64,000 nucleotides of DNA from Acanthaster planci (Eukaryota > Echinodermata > Asteroidea > Valvatida > Acanthasteridae): positions 852,955-916,954 of the forward strand of contig NW_019091409.1 of assembly GCF_001949145.1 (NCBI RefSeq), written 5' to 3'. The notes beneath the pieces are model-generated. The model did no database searches, was not told the DNA's origin, and was given only the letters and a program-made list of their open reading frames with translations. Position numbers and translations under genes: made by a program. Shown piece by piece: positions 13,301 through 24,900 of the stretch; position 1 is the first letter of the stretch; every line of letters starts with the position of its first letter.

Positions 13301-16300
13301 GTTCTTCCTTCGTCCCCCGCCCCAAAAAAGAAGCAATCTTTTTAATGTTTCAATGATGAGAGACAGAGTTTGGGGAGAAATTTTCAATTTCCCATCCTTC
13401 AAGAACTGTGTAAAAGCTCCAAAATTCAGCGTCATCTCTTGGAAAAGCCATTACACACATAGACATTTCAAAATGTTGGAATTCCCCTTTCAAAAATTTT
13501 CACCCCTCAGAATCTTATTTAGAATTCCTTTTTTTCAAATATGGTAGCTTGGGATGCGAACTCTACATGCAATACCTCTAAATCTAAAATATTTAAGGAA
13601 ACTTGTTAACAATCCTTTGATTTGGTATTTGACATCATCTACAAGACAAAAACAAGGAAGACCACACAGGTGGTCAGTTATAGCATAATTACAACTGGCA
13701 TTAAATTTGTTATCCTCAGTTGGAAATTACTTTGAAATCCATTCCATTGAAAAAAAAGAGAAATTTGGCTCCCACTGGTATATTACAACAATCAAAAACT
13801 AAAAACTAAGTCAATAAAATATTAAATTACAGATGGTAAGACCAGTCACAAACAGGTACACTACATCTCAACCTAAAAAACTCATTAAGCACTTCCTGCC
13901 AGGGACTCCAGATCTAGACATGTATGCTTTATATGCATGGCCGGGGTCTCAGAACTCGGGAACAGGGCCTTGTAACAAAAGACTGTACTCAGAACAAAAG
14001 ACCAGGCTGCTGGGCATTACCGACATTTTTTCACTCTCAAAAGTGGAGATAACCCTGCCTTGTTTTGAAACAGTATACCACAGTTTGGGGCATTTAGAGC
14101 GAGCGGATTACCACCGGGGACAAAAGTGCTTCACGACCTCAAAAATGAGCCAAACAGCACCGCTGCATGATAATCTGGCCCCCATTGAAAAGAGGTCAGC
14201 AGGGCACTCAGCCAGGTTCGTGAACAAAAGAATATTAAGTAACACCACAAAATCTGGGCTCTTTTTACAAGGCTGCAGGCCTGGCTGAAATACTCAGGGT
14301 CAATAGATTTTGTCTGTCTGGCTAGAGTGGACACCAGACATGCCTTCATGTGTTTGTAAGTGTCCAGTAAATGAAGATAGGAATTTTTAAAGAATTTTGA
14401 AAACAGAAAAAAATGATAAATATCCCACCCCAGCATCATCAACATTGATAAATGCCCCAGCAGGAAGTGGTTAACCACTGAAATAAAACTGGATATCTTT
14501 GGAACAAAACCAATAACCATAAACAGAAAAAATCTTATTATTAAGTCTGGTATTCTGACAGTTCAACCATGTCATAAAAAATATGAGTTTGCATGTTTTC
14601 AGCAAAGCTTTGCCACTTTACATGTAAATCACGTTAGTCCAAATGGATAAACAGTCCAGCAGTCAGTAAACTAATTTTATAGACAAGAATTTTGGCCCAT
14701 ACTTTATCCAAATGTTTACCTTTGAAAAAAATTCTGCAAGTAAGGCCTTCTAATTTACTTCAAGTCACTGTTGTTGGTTTTCAGCAGTTTTCTGCATTTT
14801 ATAAAGCAGAAACTGAACTGCAGATTTCACATGTACTAATTTGGGACGTTTACACATTTAACCCTAACCCTTAGGGTGTATGTACAATCACATTGAAATT
14901 GGAGGATTCAGGACTGTTAAGGCTGTACAAGAAAAGTTCAAAATCCATTTACAGATTTTCCCAAATGTTTAAAAGGAACCATTCCTTTTTAGAGGTTTGA
15001 CGTTTGGATTGACGTAATCTGGTATTCATTTTTATTGTAAACAATGACTGTAAAATATAATCCGATTTTCAGAACACTTCACTGCTTGGTCATGTCAAAG
15101 GAATATCGTGAATTCATCACCGGAACTTTGTGTCAACTATTTACATTGTATTTAAGTTGTTGTGTTTAAAGTTTTCAATGACACCGTGGTAAGGGTAGGA
15201 CATTTGGGAAAGGTTTCCAAACGTTTTTCAAATTAAACGTAAATTTCCACCCTTAACATGTACCAGGATTTTCTCACCAACAGAGCCTTACATACCAAGT
15301 GTTCCACACCATAATCAGCTTGCGCAACCTTTGTGCCACTGAAGGTGTTGGTTTCCACAAAATCTGCCCCAGCCTCCAAGTAATCCTGCAACAGGTCAAA
15401 CAAGCCATTACAGCAGTCATAATATTGGCATTCCATCAACACTGCTTGTTGGAAAGCTGAAGGGAGATATACTAACTACCAAGACCCGTTACTGGGTGAT
15501 CTTTTCTCATGTACATGTATTTCAACACACGGCATTTATACATGTAGTTCATGCTTCCTCTTCTGATCCCGATATTAAGATTTGAATTCAATGACAAGTT
15601 TTCAGAAACTAACCTGTGGAAATGCTTAGCTTAATTAAGGACATCTTACTTTTCAGCCAAATGGTGAAACCTATGCACCACTTTGTCATCAGGAAGCATG
15701 AAATTAGCTGAATCACAGCAGCAACGTAACAGTACATTACCCAGTAAGCAATATGTACAAGTAGGTCCAGTGTACTGTTCATGGCTAATCATCTATGACA
15801 TTTTCTTTTTACCCTCCCCAAAGTAAAGGTCTAAGACTAAATTTAAAAACTGCGAATGGCATTTGTTTTCTCTTCAAAACTGAAGCATATAATGTGACAT
15901 GAATTATCACCAAAAGAGCGTTAGCAGCAACGTCAAGTAAGCTTGTGGATTCCTATGCTTTCACATGAAATGAATTCAACGTATAAATTGCTTTTTTTCT
16001 CAACCAAAACATTTGTGTTTGTTTTGTTGTGGGTCTTTTTCTAAGTTACTTTCCCTAAATAAAGTAATCAAAATATATAATTCACTTAACACTGGTAAAA
16101 TCACAGATTGAAAACACATATTGAAATGCTATTACAATATCAAGCCGTAGAAAAAATAAAATTTTATTCGTAAATTAAACAACGGTTGAGAAATTACTAC
16201 ATACATGTTCTTCTGAGGATACAACTAGGACAAAAACTTATGTGGTAAAATAAATGTTAGACAAGTGATCCCACCATTTCAAATTTACCTCAAACACAAT

Positions 16301-18479
16301 ACAGCAGAAAGCACATCAGATCATGATAAAAAGTAAACAGAACTGTTGATGACTTGGTGTTTATGAGCAGATTGCTATCAACACTGTCATGAATCCTACT
16401 GTCTCAGTACAGATTTTCACATACATGGATGGGAGAAAATTGGAGCAAATAGCCTTGAGAGGATGGGAAGGGGAATGCTCCTCCCCTTTCCAATGAACAG
16501 ACTCCGCCCTGACCTTGTGTATCTTGTAGATGGCGTCTGGCTGAGTGAAGACGAGCAGGTCATTGTTTCCTTTCAGGGGCTTGGAATGATCCCTGAACAT
16601 CTCTCCTCGAAAGTCCTCTTCACTGAAATGAAGGGCCTGAATCATAGTACCCATCCCTCCATCAAAGATCATGATGCGCTCCTTCAGTGTCTGCTCGAGG
16701 GCTGCCGCCACGCCTACAGTGAGGACCAGTCGTAGAACATGCATAATTGAAGGGACACTCAAATGACTTTGTACAGAAAACCATGGAGCTATATGAAAAC
16801 ACAGGATGTGTGCAAACATCCTTTGCTGACTACTAAAGGAAGTTTAGGCAAATTGTTTATCATCACTACTTTACCAGATTTTTCCTACCGTCCCGACTTT
16901 TTTTTATTTTTGATATTTCCAACTTTTAACCAATTTTTGGCCCTTTTCAACTTTGCAGATGTGTCTGCACCACAAAAATGGTTGTGTGTTTTATTCTAAA
17001 TTCTTTAATCTTGCCCTCAGCCATGACCAATTGATCGGGTCGTGTACACTGTTTACATTTCAATCAAGTTGTATACATGTACGTACATGGGTGTTCACAA
17101 AATACAGGCTTGAGGCGGTAGTGATGACCATGCAAGGGCAGAAATCAAAGCCTAAGCCAAGCCTCAAGTGTACATGTACGTTTGTTAAACGTTAAAATAC
17201 TGTACAAGTGTTCTTATTCCTCTATTGTACCAGAAAGGTAATTTAAGACTATCTGAAAACTCTGGAAAATACTAACTTAAAATATCAAATATCAAAGGTC
17301 CTCCTTACCCAAAAATATAACTTGGAGTGATGATAAACAAGGAATTATTTTTAATCAGCCTTGTATTTGTTTTCATGTTAAAACTTTACTTCTGAACTTT
17401 ATGGTTTAACCATTACTGTGGAGTCATGCTGTCAAATTTACAACTTAGCGGAGGATTCAAAACTGTTATAATTAATAATAAACAATGCACAGTTGTGTAA
17501 GCCTAGACCTACAATCAAAATTCACAACATTTGTAACCTTTGAATATTTTGATGTATTCCTCTTTACAAATGAGACAATGACAGCTTCTTCTTCGGTACA
17601 TAGCAACAGATTCACTGAATCCATGCATAGCTACAGGAGAAGCCAGAGTGGCACAAAGTTAATTTCAGTTCCTATCCCTGGATCTGATAAACTCAAGAAC
17701 CTGATCCCCAAAAGAGCTAATTGAAATTGTTGAGACTATTGTATCAGGAAGCCTGTTCAAATCTCTACAAGTTCTGGGTACAAAGGAATTTCTGTGCCCT
17801 TCAGTTCGTTTATGCGGCAAACTAAGTTGAGAACCATTTCCAGAGGCTGTTCTACGTAGTCTTGTATAGAAGCATGCTTGACAACAGACTTCGGAATAGC
17901 AGATGTACCCATAAATATTTGTTTCATCATGATCAATCCAGCAGCTTCACAATTCTTTTTTTATCAAGACTGGTACCCAAGACCAAAGCAACATAAATGT
18001 TTGTTACGTGAACAAGCTGCAGGACCTGTTTTTGTCATGTGACATACGGCCACGGAGAATGCAGATGTGTGTGGATCATTGAGAGATGAGAGGTAAGGAT
18101 TGGTAGAAAAAACTCATTTTTTGACAATGGTTGAACACTAAAAAATACACTCAAACCCGGTAGGCCTAATTCGATATAGGCCTTGAAGAGAGAATTTCAA
18201 TATATAATTGACTGCAGACTGCATTTTGCTTTTAGTTTCCTAGCCCGCAGCAGTTTTTTATACTAATTACCGTCATGACTGTGTTGCTGGTACGTACACA
18301 CCCCCCCCCCCAGCGCGCCGCAATGCACGAGAGCGGCGGACAACGAACCCCCCGAACTTCTAGTTTTGAGGTAGACTGTTTCATCATGTCAACCATGGAG
18401 AAATGTGTTTTATTTCTCCATGTGTCAACTTACCAGATCCACTGACGCTGCAGTCTTCCTCCGACACAGTTGGTGGCAT
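1195..18479 (-). CDS. MTR: Methionine synthase, cobalamin-dependent (5' two thirds of the gene, 16 coding exons)
   Basis: Transfers the methyl group of 5-methyl-tetrahydrofolate through cobalamin to homocysteine, making methionine in the cytosol. Sixteen exons join in frame (2313 nt, 771 codons): 18434-18479, 16514-16713, 15296-15385, 12770-12932, 10722-10888, 9840-10035, 9219-9428, 8210-8322, 7502-7675, 6831-6983, 6130-6309, 5245-5361, 3333-3473, 2916-3005, 1918-2016, 1195-1368. Order of modules: homocysteine-binding barrel (about residues 20-345) with the zinc cysteines at C259 and C322/C323 (GLNC and GGCCG motifs); folate (pterin) barrel (about 365-650); cobalamin cap helices (about 655-771, [19 protein letters not shown]). 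The B12-binding Rossmann domain and reactivation domain must lie left of the window. Human MTR is about 1265 aa, so roughly 60 percent is present. All splice sites are GT-AG and phases match at every junction. The gene is divergent from CCS. No frameshift or lost key residue is seen. Confidence 0.96.
1918..2016 (-). CDS. MTR: MTR coding exon 15 (cobalamin cap)
   Basis: Thirty-three codons, phase 0: [20 protein letters not shown] and GPLMK, part of the helical cap over cobalamin. Acceptor ccccag, donor gtacat. Confidence 0.96.
2916..3005 (-). CDS. MTR: MTR coding exon 14
   Basis: Thirty codons, phase 0: a charged linker ([20 protein letters not shown]) followed by ERLEYSLVK, matching human VEERLEYALVKG. 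Acceptor taacag, donor gtagct. Confidence 0.93.
3333..3473 (-). CDS. MTR: MTR coding exon 13 (end of folate barrel)
   Basis: Forty-seven codons, phase 0: [19 protein letters not shown], then [17 protein letters not shown], which begins the helical linker. Acceptor ctccag, donor gtttgt. Confidence 0.97.
5245..5361 (-). CDS. MTR: MTR coding exon 12
   Basis: Thirty-nine codons, phase 0, with [20 protein letters not shown] and FLYHAIK, the most conserved part of the folate barrel. Acceptor gtgacag, donor gtaaga. Confidence 0.96.
6130..6309 (-). CDS. MTR: MTR coding exon 11
   Basis: Sixty codons, phase 0: [20 protein letters not shown] and ATELIK, matching the conserved [13 protein letters not shown] strand. 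Acceptor cctgtag, donor gtgaga. Confidence 0.96.
6831..6983 (-). CDS. MTR: MTR coding exon 10
   Basis: Fifty-one codons in phase 0 with [16 protein letters not shown] and [11 protein letters not shown]. The acceptor ttaccag follows a run of nine cytosines, an unusual C-only polypyrimidine tract. Donor gtaggc. Confidence 0.96.
7502..7675 (-). CDS. MTR: MTR coding exon 9
   Basis: Fifty-eight codons in phase 0, containing [16 protein letters not shown] and PLCIDSS, conserved strands of the folate barrel. Acceptor tccacag, donor gtacag. Confidence 0.97.
8210..8322 (-). CDS. MTR: MTR coding exon 8 (start of folate barrel)
   Basis: Begins after the interdomain linker and carries [20 protein letters not shown], the pterin-domain signature. 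Acceptor tcccag, donor gtgaga, ends in phase 0. Too short a frame to stand out on its own; found by family match. Confidence 0.95.
9219..9428 (-). CDS. MTR: MTR coding exon 7 (zinc cysteine pair)
   Basis: Encodes residues 288-357 with [15 protein letters not shown] and the GGCCGTTP motif, C322 and C323 completing the zinc site. It closes the homocysteine barrel. Acceptor tgttag, donor gtatct, phase 1 end. Confidence 0.96.
9840..10035 (-). CDS. MTR: MTR coding exon 6 (first zinc cysteine)
   Basis: Encodes residues 223-287: [20 protein letters not shown] followed by GLNC, where C259 is the first of three zinc and homocysteine-activating cysteines. Acceptor caacag, donor gtaaga, phase 1 end. 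Confidence 0.96.
10722..10888 (-). CDS. MTR: MTR coding exon 5
   Basis: Encodes residues 167-222 ([17 protein letters not shown] and VETIFDT). Acceptor tcccag, donor gtgagt, ends in phase 0. The junction codon ACA restores the conserved RNITFDEL. Confidence 0.96.
10889..12769 (-). other. MTR: MTR intron 4
   Basis: AT-rich intron of 1.9 kb between exons 4 and 5. I see no coding segment, RNA gene or clear repeat beyond scattered simple sequence. Confidence 0.7.
12770..12932 (-). CDS. MTR: MTR coding exon 4
   Basis: Encodes residues 113-166, including [18 protein letters not shown], matching the family's conserved GPTNKTLSVSPSVE. Acceptor tttctag, donor gtatgt, ends in phase 1. A longer plus-strand open frame across this exon is only its antisense shadow. 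Confidence 0.94.
12933..15295 (-). other. MTR: MTR intron 3
   Basis: A 2.4 kb intron. It contains a 151-codon plus-strand open frame (13833-14288) and a 129-codon minus-strand frame (14131-14520). Neither has a recognisable domain, and they overlap each other on opposite strands, so I treat both as chance. Confidence 0.65.
15296..15385 (-). CDS. MTR: MTR coding exon 3
   Basis: Thirty codons, phase 0 at both ends. Contains the substrate-site stretch [15 protein letters not shown]. Acceptor ttgcag, donor gtatgt. Confidence 0.96.
15386..16513 (-). other. MTR: MTR intron 2
   Basis: A 1.1 kb AT-rich intron with a few TACATGTA-like palindromes. Nothing else recognised. Confidence 0.7.
16514..16713 (-). 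CDS. MTR: MTR coding exon 2 (start of homocysteine barrel)
   Basis: Encodes residues 16-82, including the first barrel strand ([13 protein letters not shown]) and the LKGNNDLL and FTQPDAIY motifs. Acceptor ctgtag, donor gtcagg, ends in phase 0. Confidence 0.96.
16714..18433 (-). other. MTR: MTR intron 1
   Basis: A 1.7 kb intron following the first coding exon. It contains ACATGTAC-type palindromes near 17070-17175 and a run of 12 cytosines at 18301-18312, about 120 bp from the exon 1 donor. No exon is needed here because phases of exons 1 and 2 fit directly. Confidence 0.65.
18434..18479 (-). CDS. MTR: MTR coding exon 1 (start codon)
   Basis: Starts at an ATG with A at -3 and encodes [15 protein letters not shown]. 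It ends in phase 1 at a strong donor (gtaagt) that matches the phase of the next exon exactly. The short, acidic, poorly conserved N-terminus is typical of the family. It is the only candidate start found upstream of the conserved barrel. Confidence 0.8.
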
Positions 18480-18903
18480 CTTTATTTCGAAACAAAACAA
18501 CTACCCAATTTGGACAAGGAGCAAGCAGTCAACAACACTGGTCACCTAACATAACGAAATGGCATACACAGTACATGTACGTACGTGTGTACGTTGGTAC
18601 TGGTCAATGTGTCTGCAAACTTGGCGTTGGCACTCTCATTGCACGTTTTGCAATGGCAAGCGCGCAGTCGTGCTCCAAGACTTCATCCAATGCCCATGCG
18701 ACAAGTTAAAAGTTGAATTTGACATAGCCAGAGAAACTGCTTAATTCAAGAGGGCGCTCTGCTACATATCGAGAATTTATACAGCAAACAGATGAATAAC
18801 CTCGGCCCATATACGGCATGTGCGATGCGCTTAGTCTGTAACTAAGTTCAATAGACCTTTGAGCACTTAAAACTTTTTTAAGGCAAGTTGAACTCCAGGT
18901 GCA
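18480..18903. promoter_or_regulatory. Shared head-to-head promoter region of MTR and CCS
   Basis: Only 424 bp separate the MTR start codon (minus strand, 18479) from the CCS start codon (plus strand, 18904), so both 5' UTRs and core promoters must fit here or inside first introns. It contains an alternating palindromic stretch of ACATGTACGTACGTGTGTACG type near 18570-18595, a CpG-containing segment near 18655-18670, and an AGAGGGCGCT motif at 18749-18758. No TATA box is obvious. The bidirectional use is inferred from gene placement, not from transcript data. Confidence 0.7.
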
Positions 18904-18921
18904 ATGGCGACAGCTACAAAG
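18904..18921 (+). CDS. CCS: CCS coding exon 1
   Basis: Six codons, MATATK, ending in phase 0 at gttcgt. The next exon begins with VEFAVQMTC, giving the usual short leader before the Atx1-like fold. The exon is small, so the start is less certain than the rest, but context and phase fit. Confidence 0.8.
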
Positions 18922-21900
18922 GTTCGTTGTTCCTTTGATAGTGTTAATAATGTTACGCCCCAACTATAACATAAGTCCCAACTATTAGTATTACGGACAG
19001 TCCCAACTGTAGTGCTGCAGTTGGGCTTGCCCAACTATTGTAGACTAATGTCTTTGGAAAATGTCTCAACATTATCTAAGTCAATGTGTCTCACACTTGA
19101 CACCATTCATCTAAAATGTGGCTCTTCATCTAGCCCTATGACCAATGACATGACATTTGCAAACAATATGACTTTGACACATGCTGGGCACATCCTGCAC
19201 ACGGGACCTCTCTGCTCTAGTTGGGCTGGCCCAACTGTAGCACTCTAGTTGGGACGGGCCCAACTATTGTTATGTGTGGAGGGTTATTATGGAGCCAGGA
19301 CGACCTGCATTTAGGTGACAACATCAGCTACTCTTTTATTTCCAACGTGAGCTCTGAGAACTATCCGAAAGGAGTGACTGACTAGCGCCCTCTATGGTCT
19401 GGTATATTACAACTCTAGTTGGGACTGATGCTATAGTTGGGGCGTAACAATAACAATACTGTTGCTTCCTACCTTGGACACCTACAACAACTTGAAGGTA
19501 CATGTATGATGTATCAGTCTTGGCAAGGGCTCCACACATGCCAGAACTGTAGGGTCCGACGTCTACCCTGCTCCCACGAAGCGGGGCGGACGTCGGACCC
19601 CACAGTTCTGGGGTTGGTATGGTAAGGACATGAATAAGAAAGGATGAATAGTGCAAACCTAGGGCCTCCGCAGCCCAGGTTGGACGACGTGTACATTGCA
19701 TTGCGACTAACTGTTAGCATGGTCAGATGGTTAGACGTCATCCAACCTGGGCTAGGGCCTCCGTAGGTTTGCTTCATGAGTTCATGGCTAGAGCATGATG
19801 TAGAGCCGCCCGACCTAACAAAGCTAGCAAACTTGGCCTAGCCTAAATGGTGATGGTGACTGAGTTGATATGTGATGATTCCTACCTCCATGGTTTGACA
19901 TACCACTGACATACAGAGGGTGGAGGTAGGGGTAAGATTTAAAGTTTGAATTCCAGACATTAGGATGGTTGAAAGAAATCAGCCTTTACAACATGTAGGC
20001 CCTACAACACATATTAAATTAGGTTGTGCAGAACAATTGTTTTAGTAGTAAGTCGTCTGGGCTGACTGATATTGCTTCTTGCGATGGCGTGACTGGGTAC
20101 CATACATGTATATCTTTAGGATCTAAGGGCATAAAGGGGGTGTGACATCAGAAAATGTGGAGACCACTTATTATAGCAGATGCACCCAGATTTGGGTGTT
20201 TGGCTAGTTTTGTTCCATTTGGCACTTGTTAATTCCATACCAGTATTTGCCTGCATCAGCACTATCAAGGATTAGTGATATATTAATGCAAATGAGTATA
20301 TTGAATAGTTCTTAAATTCATTGCAACTTTGTAACTGTAGGCTTAATTATTATTTCAGTCAAAGAGCCATGTGAGAGTATGACCACTTGAGAGAATGGCC
20401 TGTGTTTATTCATGTACATGTAGTTCATGTCACACAAAGAAATATTAGATGGGCATATTAGTACATTTGAATCTGCATAATATAGAAATTATGAGAAGTA
20501 GGCATGTATGTATGTACATGTACATATACTATGCATTCAGGAAAATCACTTTCTTTCAGCAAGTTGAAACTTAACCTCATAGGTCATGAAGCTTGAGCCT
20601 CATGGAACATTTTCAAAGCTTGTATTTTGCGGTAAATTCTTCAAATGAAAAAGTGTTCAAATAATATAGATTTTATTGAAAATGACTTTCGGTGAACATA
20701 AATTTTATTTTAGTTTGTGTTTAGTTTAAAGGTCCCACGTGGAAGTGTGAAAAAATAGCATCGTTAATTAGTTATGCTTTTCCTCTTGTTTTTCACAGGT
20801 TGAATTTGCTGTACAGATGACATGTCAGAAATGTGTTGATAGCATCCAGAAAACATTTGAAGGAGTTGATGGTTAGCCCATAGACAGTGCTGTTTTAGAA
20901 TGAGATTCAGAAAGATTCCAGCTTGTGTAGTTTTTAAAAGAGCCCCTGAAAACCTTCCAATATCTGGTTACAAGAAAGCGACCCACACGTTATTTGAAAG
21001 CCTTCCACGGGATCTAGTTTTCCCTGGGAGGAGTGTTGTTCATGCACTCTTGCCAGCATAAAAGCTATAAAATAAAGTAATATCAACTATGTAATGTGCT
21101 GTCTGACCATCCTTCCATTTGTGCAGTAAACACAAAGTTAGTTGAATAAGAATGTACTTTGTATATGGGTCAATTCTATATATTGACCTCCAATTTTTTC
21201 TTGTCTCTTTCACATCCGACTCATGATTTTGTAAGTTTATAACAAATTCTTTAATTTCTAAGAATGACTATGCATGCCAATTACCTGGCAAACAAATAAA
21301 ACATTTGAAGTCAGTATCAATGATATTTCCAGGTCAAATTCCACAGGGACACACAATGTCACATTTTTGCACCCAGAATGGCCCATATGAACCGGTACTT
21401 ATTTTTTTTAGTAACTGACAATCCCAAAATCTACAAATCGTTACCATTCCCTACCTAATTTCCACCACCCCTCCATTTGTTAAGACAGTTTCAGTTACAA
21501 AAGAATTGGCATCTGTAGTAGTTTGCCATTCCCCAAATCAGCTAAAATCCAATAAAATGTTGATCCGATGTTGATGGATGGTTGATGGATTCAGATTCCA
21601 CGGTTTTCCTGGCTTTGGTCTCCTCGTGTGCGGACTGTGTACCAGATTCTGATTGTTGATGGATGGTTGATGGATTCAAGAGTCCACTGTTTTCCTGGCT
21701 TTGGTCTCCTCGTGTGCGGACTGTGTACCAGATTCTGATTGTTTAGGTCCCGATCAAAATCTCACAAGATACATCCATGAAGATTTATATTTCTTTAAAA
21801 GAGTATGTGCAGTCCATCATGATAAATGCGATCACTTCCTTTTTCTTGGTTTGTAATAAAAAAATCTGATGTTCTGTAATGTCTCCAACCCTAATGTTCT

Positions 21901-24900
21901 AGGAGTGTCCTCCTTGGACATCAACTTGGCCCAGGAGCGGGTGATCATTGAGAGCATCCTGCCATCCTCGCAGCTGCTGGAGCTCCTTGAGAGTACGGGC
22001 AGAAGGGCTGTCGTCAAGGGACAAGGGTTGGCTTCTGGTGAGAGAAGGAGGGCATTGATGACGGGGCTGGCTGTATTCAGTATTACCATCACAAGATCAG
22101 ACACAAGACTGTTCACATTATACCTGTCACAAACCCAATCACAAGTGGCAGGGTGGACAGTGTCAAAGGAATGCTCTGTTGCTGTCACTTTGAATGATTA
22201 GTGACTTAAAACCAGAATGGAGGGTGTGCGTTGGTCTTGTGGCAGTCTTAAGAGGTTTCAGTTACAAGACGGGCCGTAATATGGATCATCAGGATCAATA
22301 GAAATGTGGTCTTCTCACTTCCAGCTCTCATGAACAGGTCTAGTTCAGAAATGTTAGTAATAGTCATGCCTTCAGACAACNNNNNNNNNNNNNNNNNNNN
22401 NNNNNNNNNNNNNNNNNNNNNNNNNNNNNNNNNNNNNNNNNNNNNNNNNNNNNNNNNNNNNNNNNNNNNNNNNNNNNNNNNNNNNNNNNNNNNNNNNNNN
22501 NNNNNNNNNNNNNNNNNNNNNNNNNNNNNNNNNNNNNNNNNNNNNNNNNNNNNNNNNNNNNNNNNNNNNNNNNNNNNNNNNNNNNNNNNNNNNNNNNNNN
22601 NNNNNNNNNNNNNNNNNNNNNNNNNNNNNNNNNNNNNNNNNNNNNNNNNNNNNNNNNNNNNNNNNNNNNNNNNNNNNNNNNNNNNNNNNNNNNNNNNNNN
22701 NNNNNNNNNNNNNNNNNNNNNNNNNNNNNNNNNNNNNNNNNNNNNNNNNNNNNNNNNNNNNNNNNNNNNNNNNNNNNNNNNNNNNNNNNNNNNNNNNNNN
22801 NNNNNNNNNNNNNNNNNNNNNNNNNNNNNNNNNNNNNNNNNNNNNNNNNNNNNNNNNNNNNNNNNNNNNNNNNNNNNNNNNNNNNNNNNCTGTTGATAGT
22901 CATTGCTCTCACAACTGCTGCTCACTGCATTTGTAAAAGTTGTGTGAAATTCTCTTGAAACCATTCAAAGCAGCTAACATAACGACATTTTTCAAAGCCA
23001 TATCTGACTCATTAACACTCTTCCTCCTACCAGGAAAGCATCTTGGTGCAGCCGTGTCTGTCCTAGACACCCCCCACAATGGCCCAGTGATGGGAGTTAT
23101 ACGAATGGTCCAATTGGCCGACAATCAGTGTGTCATCGAGGGGACAGTTGATGGTCTCACACCTGGGGCGCACGGACTGAATATCCATGAATTTGGTGAC
23201 ATCTCGGATGGTTGCAACAGGTAATGTTCAGATTTCATGGCCCAGTCCAACAGCGTTTCTGAGCTGGGATCCTTCACTAAACACTGCATTAAATATTACA
23301 TTTCCACTTGCCATAAAATTTAAGGAAATGATGTTGAACGTTTTACATGTTGAAGAGCATTTGGGAATGTGGTGGAAAGTTGGAAGTATTTAAGTCCCAG
23401 TTTGCCTTAACCTTACCCCCTGCCTGCTTTGGCTAGAAACCCTGCCAGACGCATCAAACTGCATCATTTGTCCAAGTGGCTTGCATGCCCAATATATCGA
23501 CAAGATCCAACAGGTCAACTCTTTCCAAGGCCAAACAGCCTAGGGGTCTGTAGTTGCCAGTTACCACAACATCCACTAGTGGCATTTTCAATGAGACTAG
23601 TCCCTGTTGTTTCTACAAGACCAATTTGTCCGGCTGCTGTTGGTTTGCCAAATGCATCAAAATGCATCAGGCTTTTCCACCTGTGCTGCATCTGGCAGGG
23701 TTAGGGTTAAAGGTCATTTAGTCATTTGTGCATTGTGTTTGCTTGAGGAACAGAATGTTGCAAATCTTAAGAAGAATGTTTTACACCCAACATTGTGAAG
23801 TTTTGAGCTCAGTGAATGCTGTACAGTTATAATCCCATGAAAAGCAATATTCTAGTTTCTTAATTTCAAATCAATAGTTGCCAATCATGTTTCTAATTGC
23901 ACCAAGTTCAGTATCTGGAACAATTTCATTCAGGTGACTGCAGCTAAATGATGTTAAGCACTGAACGGATGAATTACAGCAACCGTGCATGCGCTTTGGC
24001 CAAAAAAAAACTAGGCCCTATTGGCTATATCCAAAAATCCACCTTTAGACACATCATTAAAAGTGACTTTCTTCCACTGCCTTCTTCAAAATGACGCTTG
24101 CCTGAAAGAATTATTTCACAGGGGGCCTGTATGCTTGTCAACAATAATTTTGGCAGTTACTTTATGGACAGCTGCTAAAGTGGGCCATTTCCAATCTTCA
24201 TCTTATTTTACAAAAGTAACTAGTTATCATTTGTTTACTTTCTGTATCAGTTGTGGCATGCACTTTAATCCCACCAACTCAAGACACGGAGGACCAGAGG
24301 ATAATGAAAGGGTAAGATTAAGTGGGCGTGGCTACAAAAACAATAAACGCTTCAAGAAGTGAATCATAACCTTCTTGCTTCAGCAAATTGTTTGTGTGAG
24401 AAAGGATAAGAATGTATAACTTCAGTGTCCGTCCCACTTGGTTATCCGGTTGGAAAGTCCTGTCAAATGTAATTTAATTTTGATAAAATACCTGACCTGA
24501 ATCTGAATATGTTTTTGATGTATAAAAAAACAGAAACTTGCTTCTTTTTTCTCTCTGCAGCACAACGGAGACTTGGGGAATGTGATTGCTGATGATGATG
24601 GGCGTGCTAGATTCCGTATGAAGAATGACAGAATTAAGGTCAGAGCTGGCAAGTTGGGTTTGCCAACCATCTCTTTCAGACTGAACATGCAGATAGCTCG
24701 CTATCAGCTCTCCCCTTGAAGAACGTTGATGTAATAAAGGCAGGATCTACATGCAAGTCACTGCCAGACCTGGGAGGAAATGAACTAGTCATGTTCATTG
24801 TGTCATCAGCTTCCAGTGCTGCAGCCCTGTTGCACTCTGTAACCACTCAATTCGTTTTAAACATTTCTGGTCTGAGTAACACATGGACTGCCAACCTGAC

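Noticed and set aside
13833-14288. 151-codon plus-strand open frame in MTR intron 3
   Set aside because: No domain, signal or repeat recognised; it overlaps an equally long minus-strand frame, and the surrounding bases are typical intron.
22248-22964. Long open frames of 182-238 codons across the 509-N gap
   Set aside because: Created by translating N bases as open codons.
23441-23706. Weak inverted repeat CCCTGCCAGACGCA / TGCATCTGGCAGGG in CCS intron 4
   Set aside because: Arms match over about 14 bp only, with no clear element structure between them.
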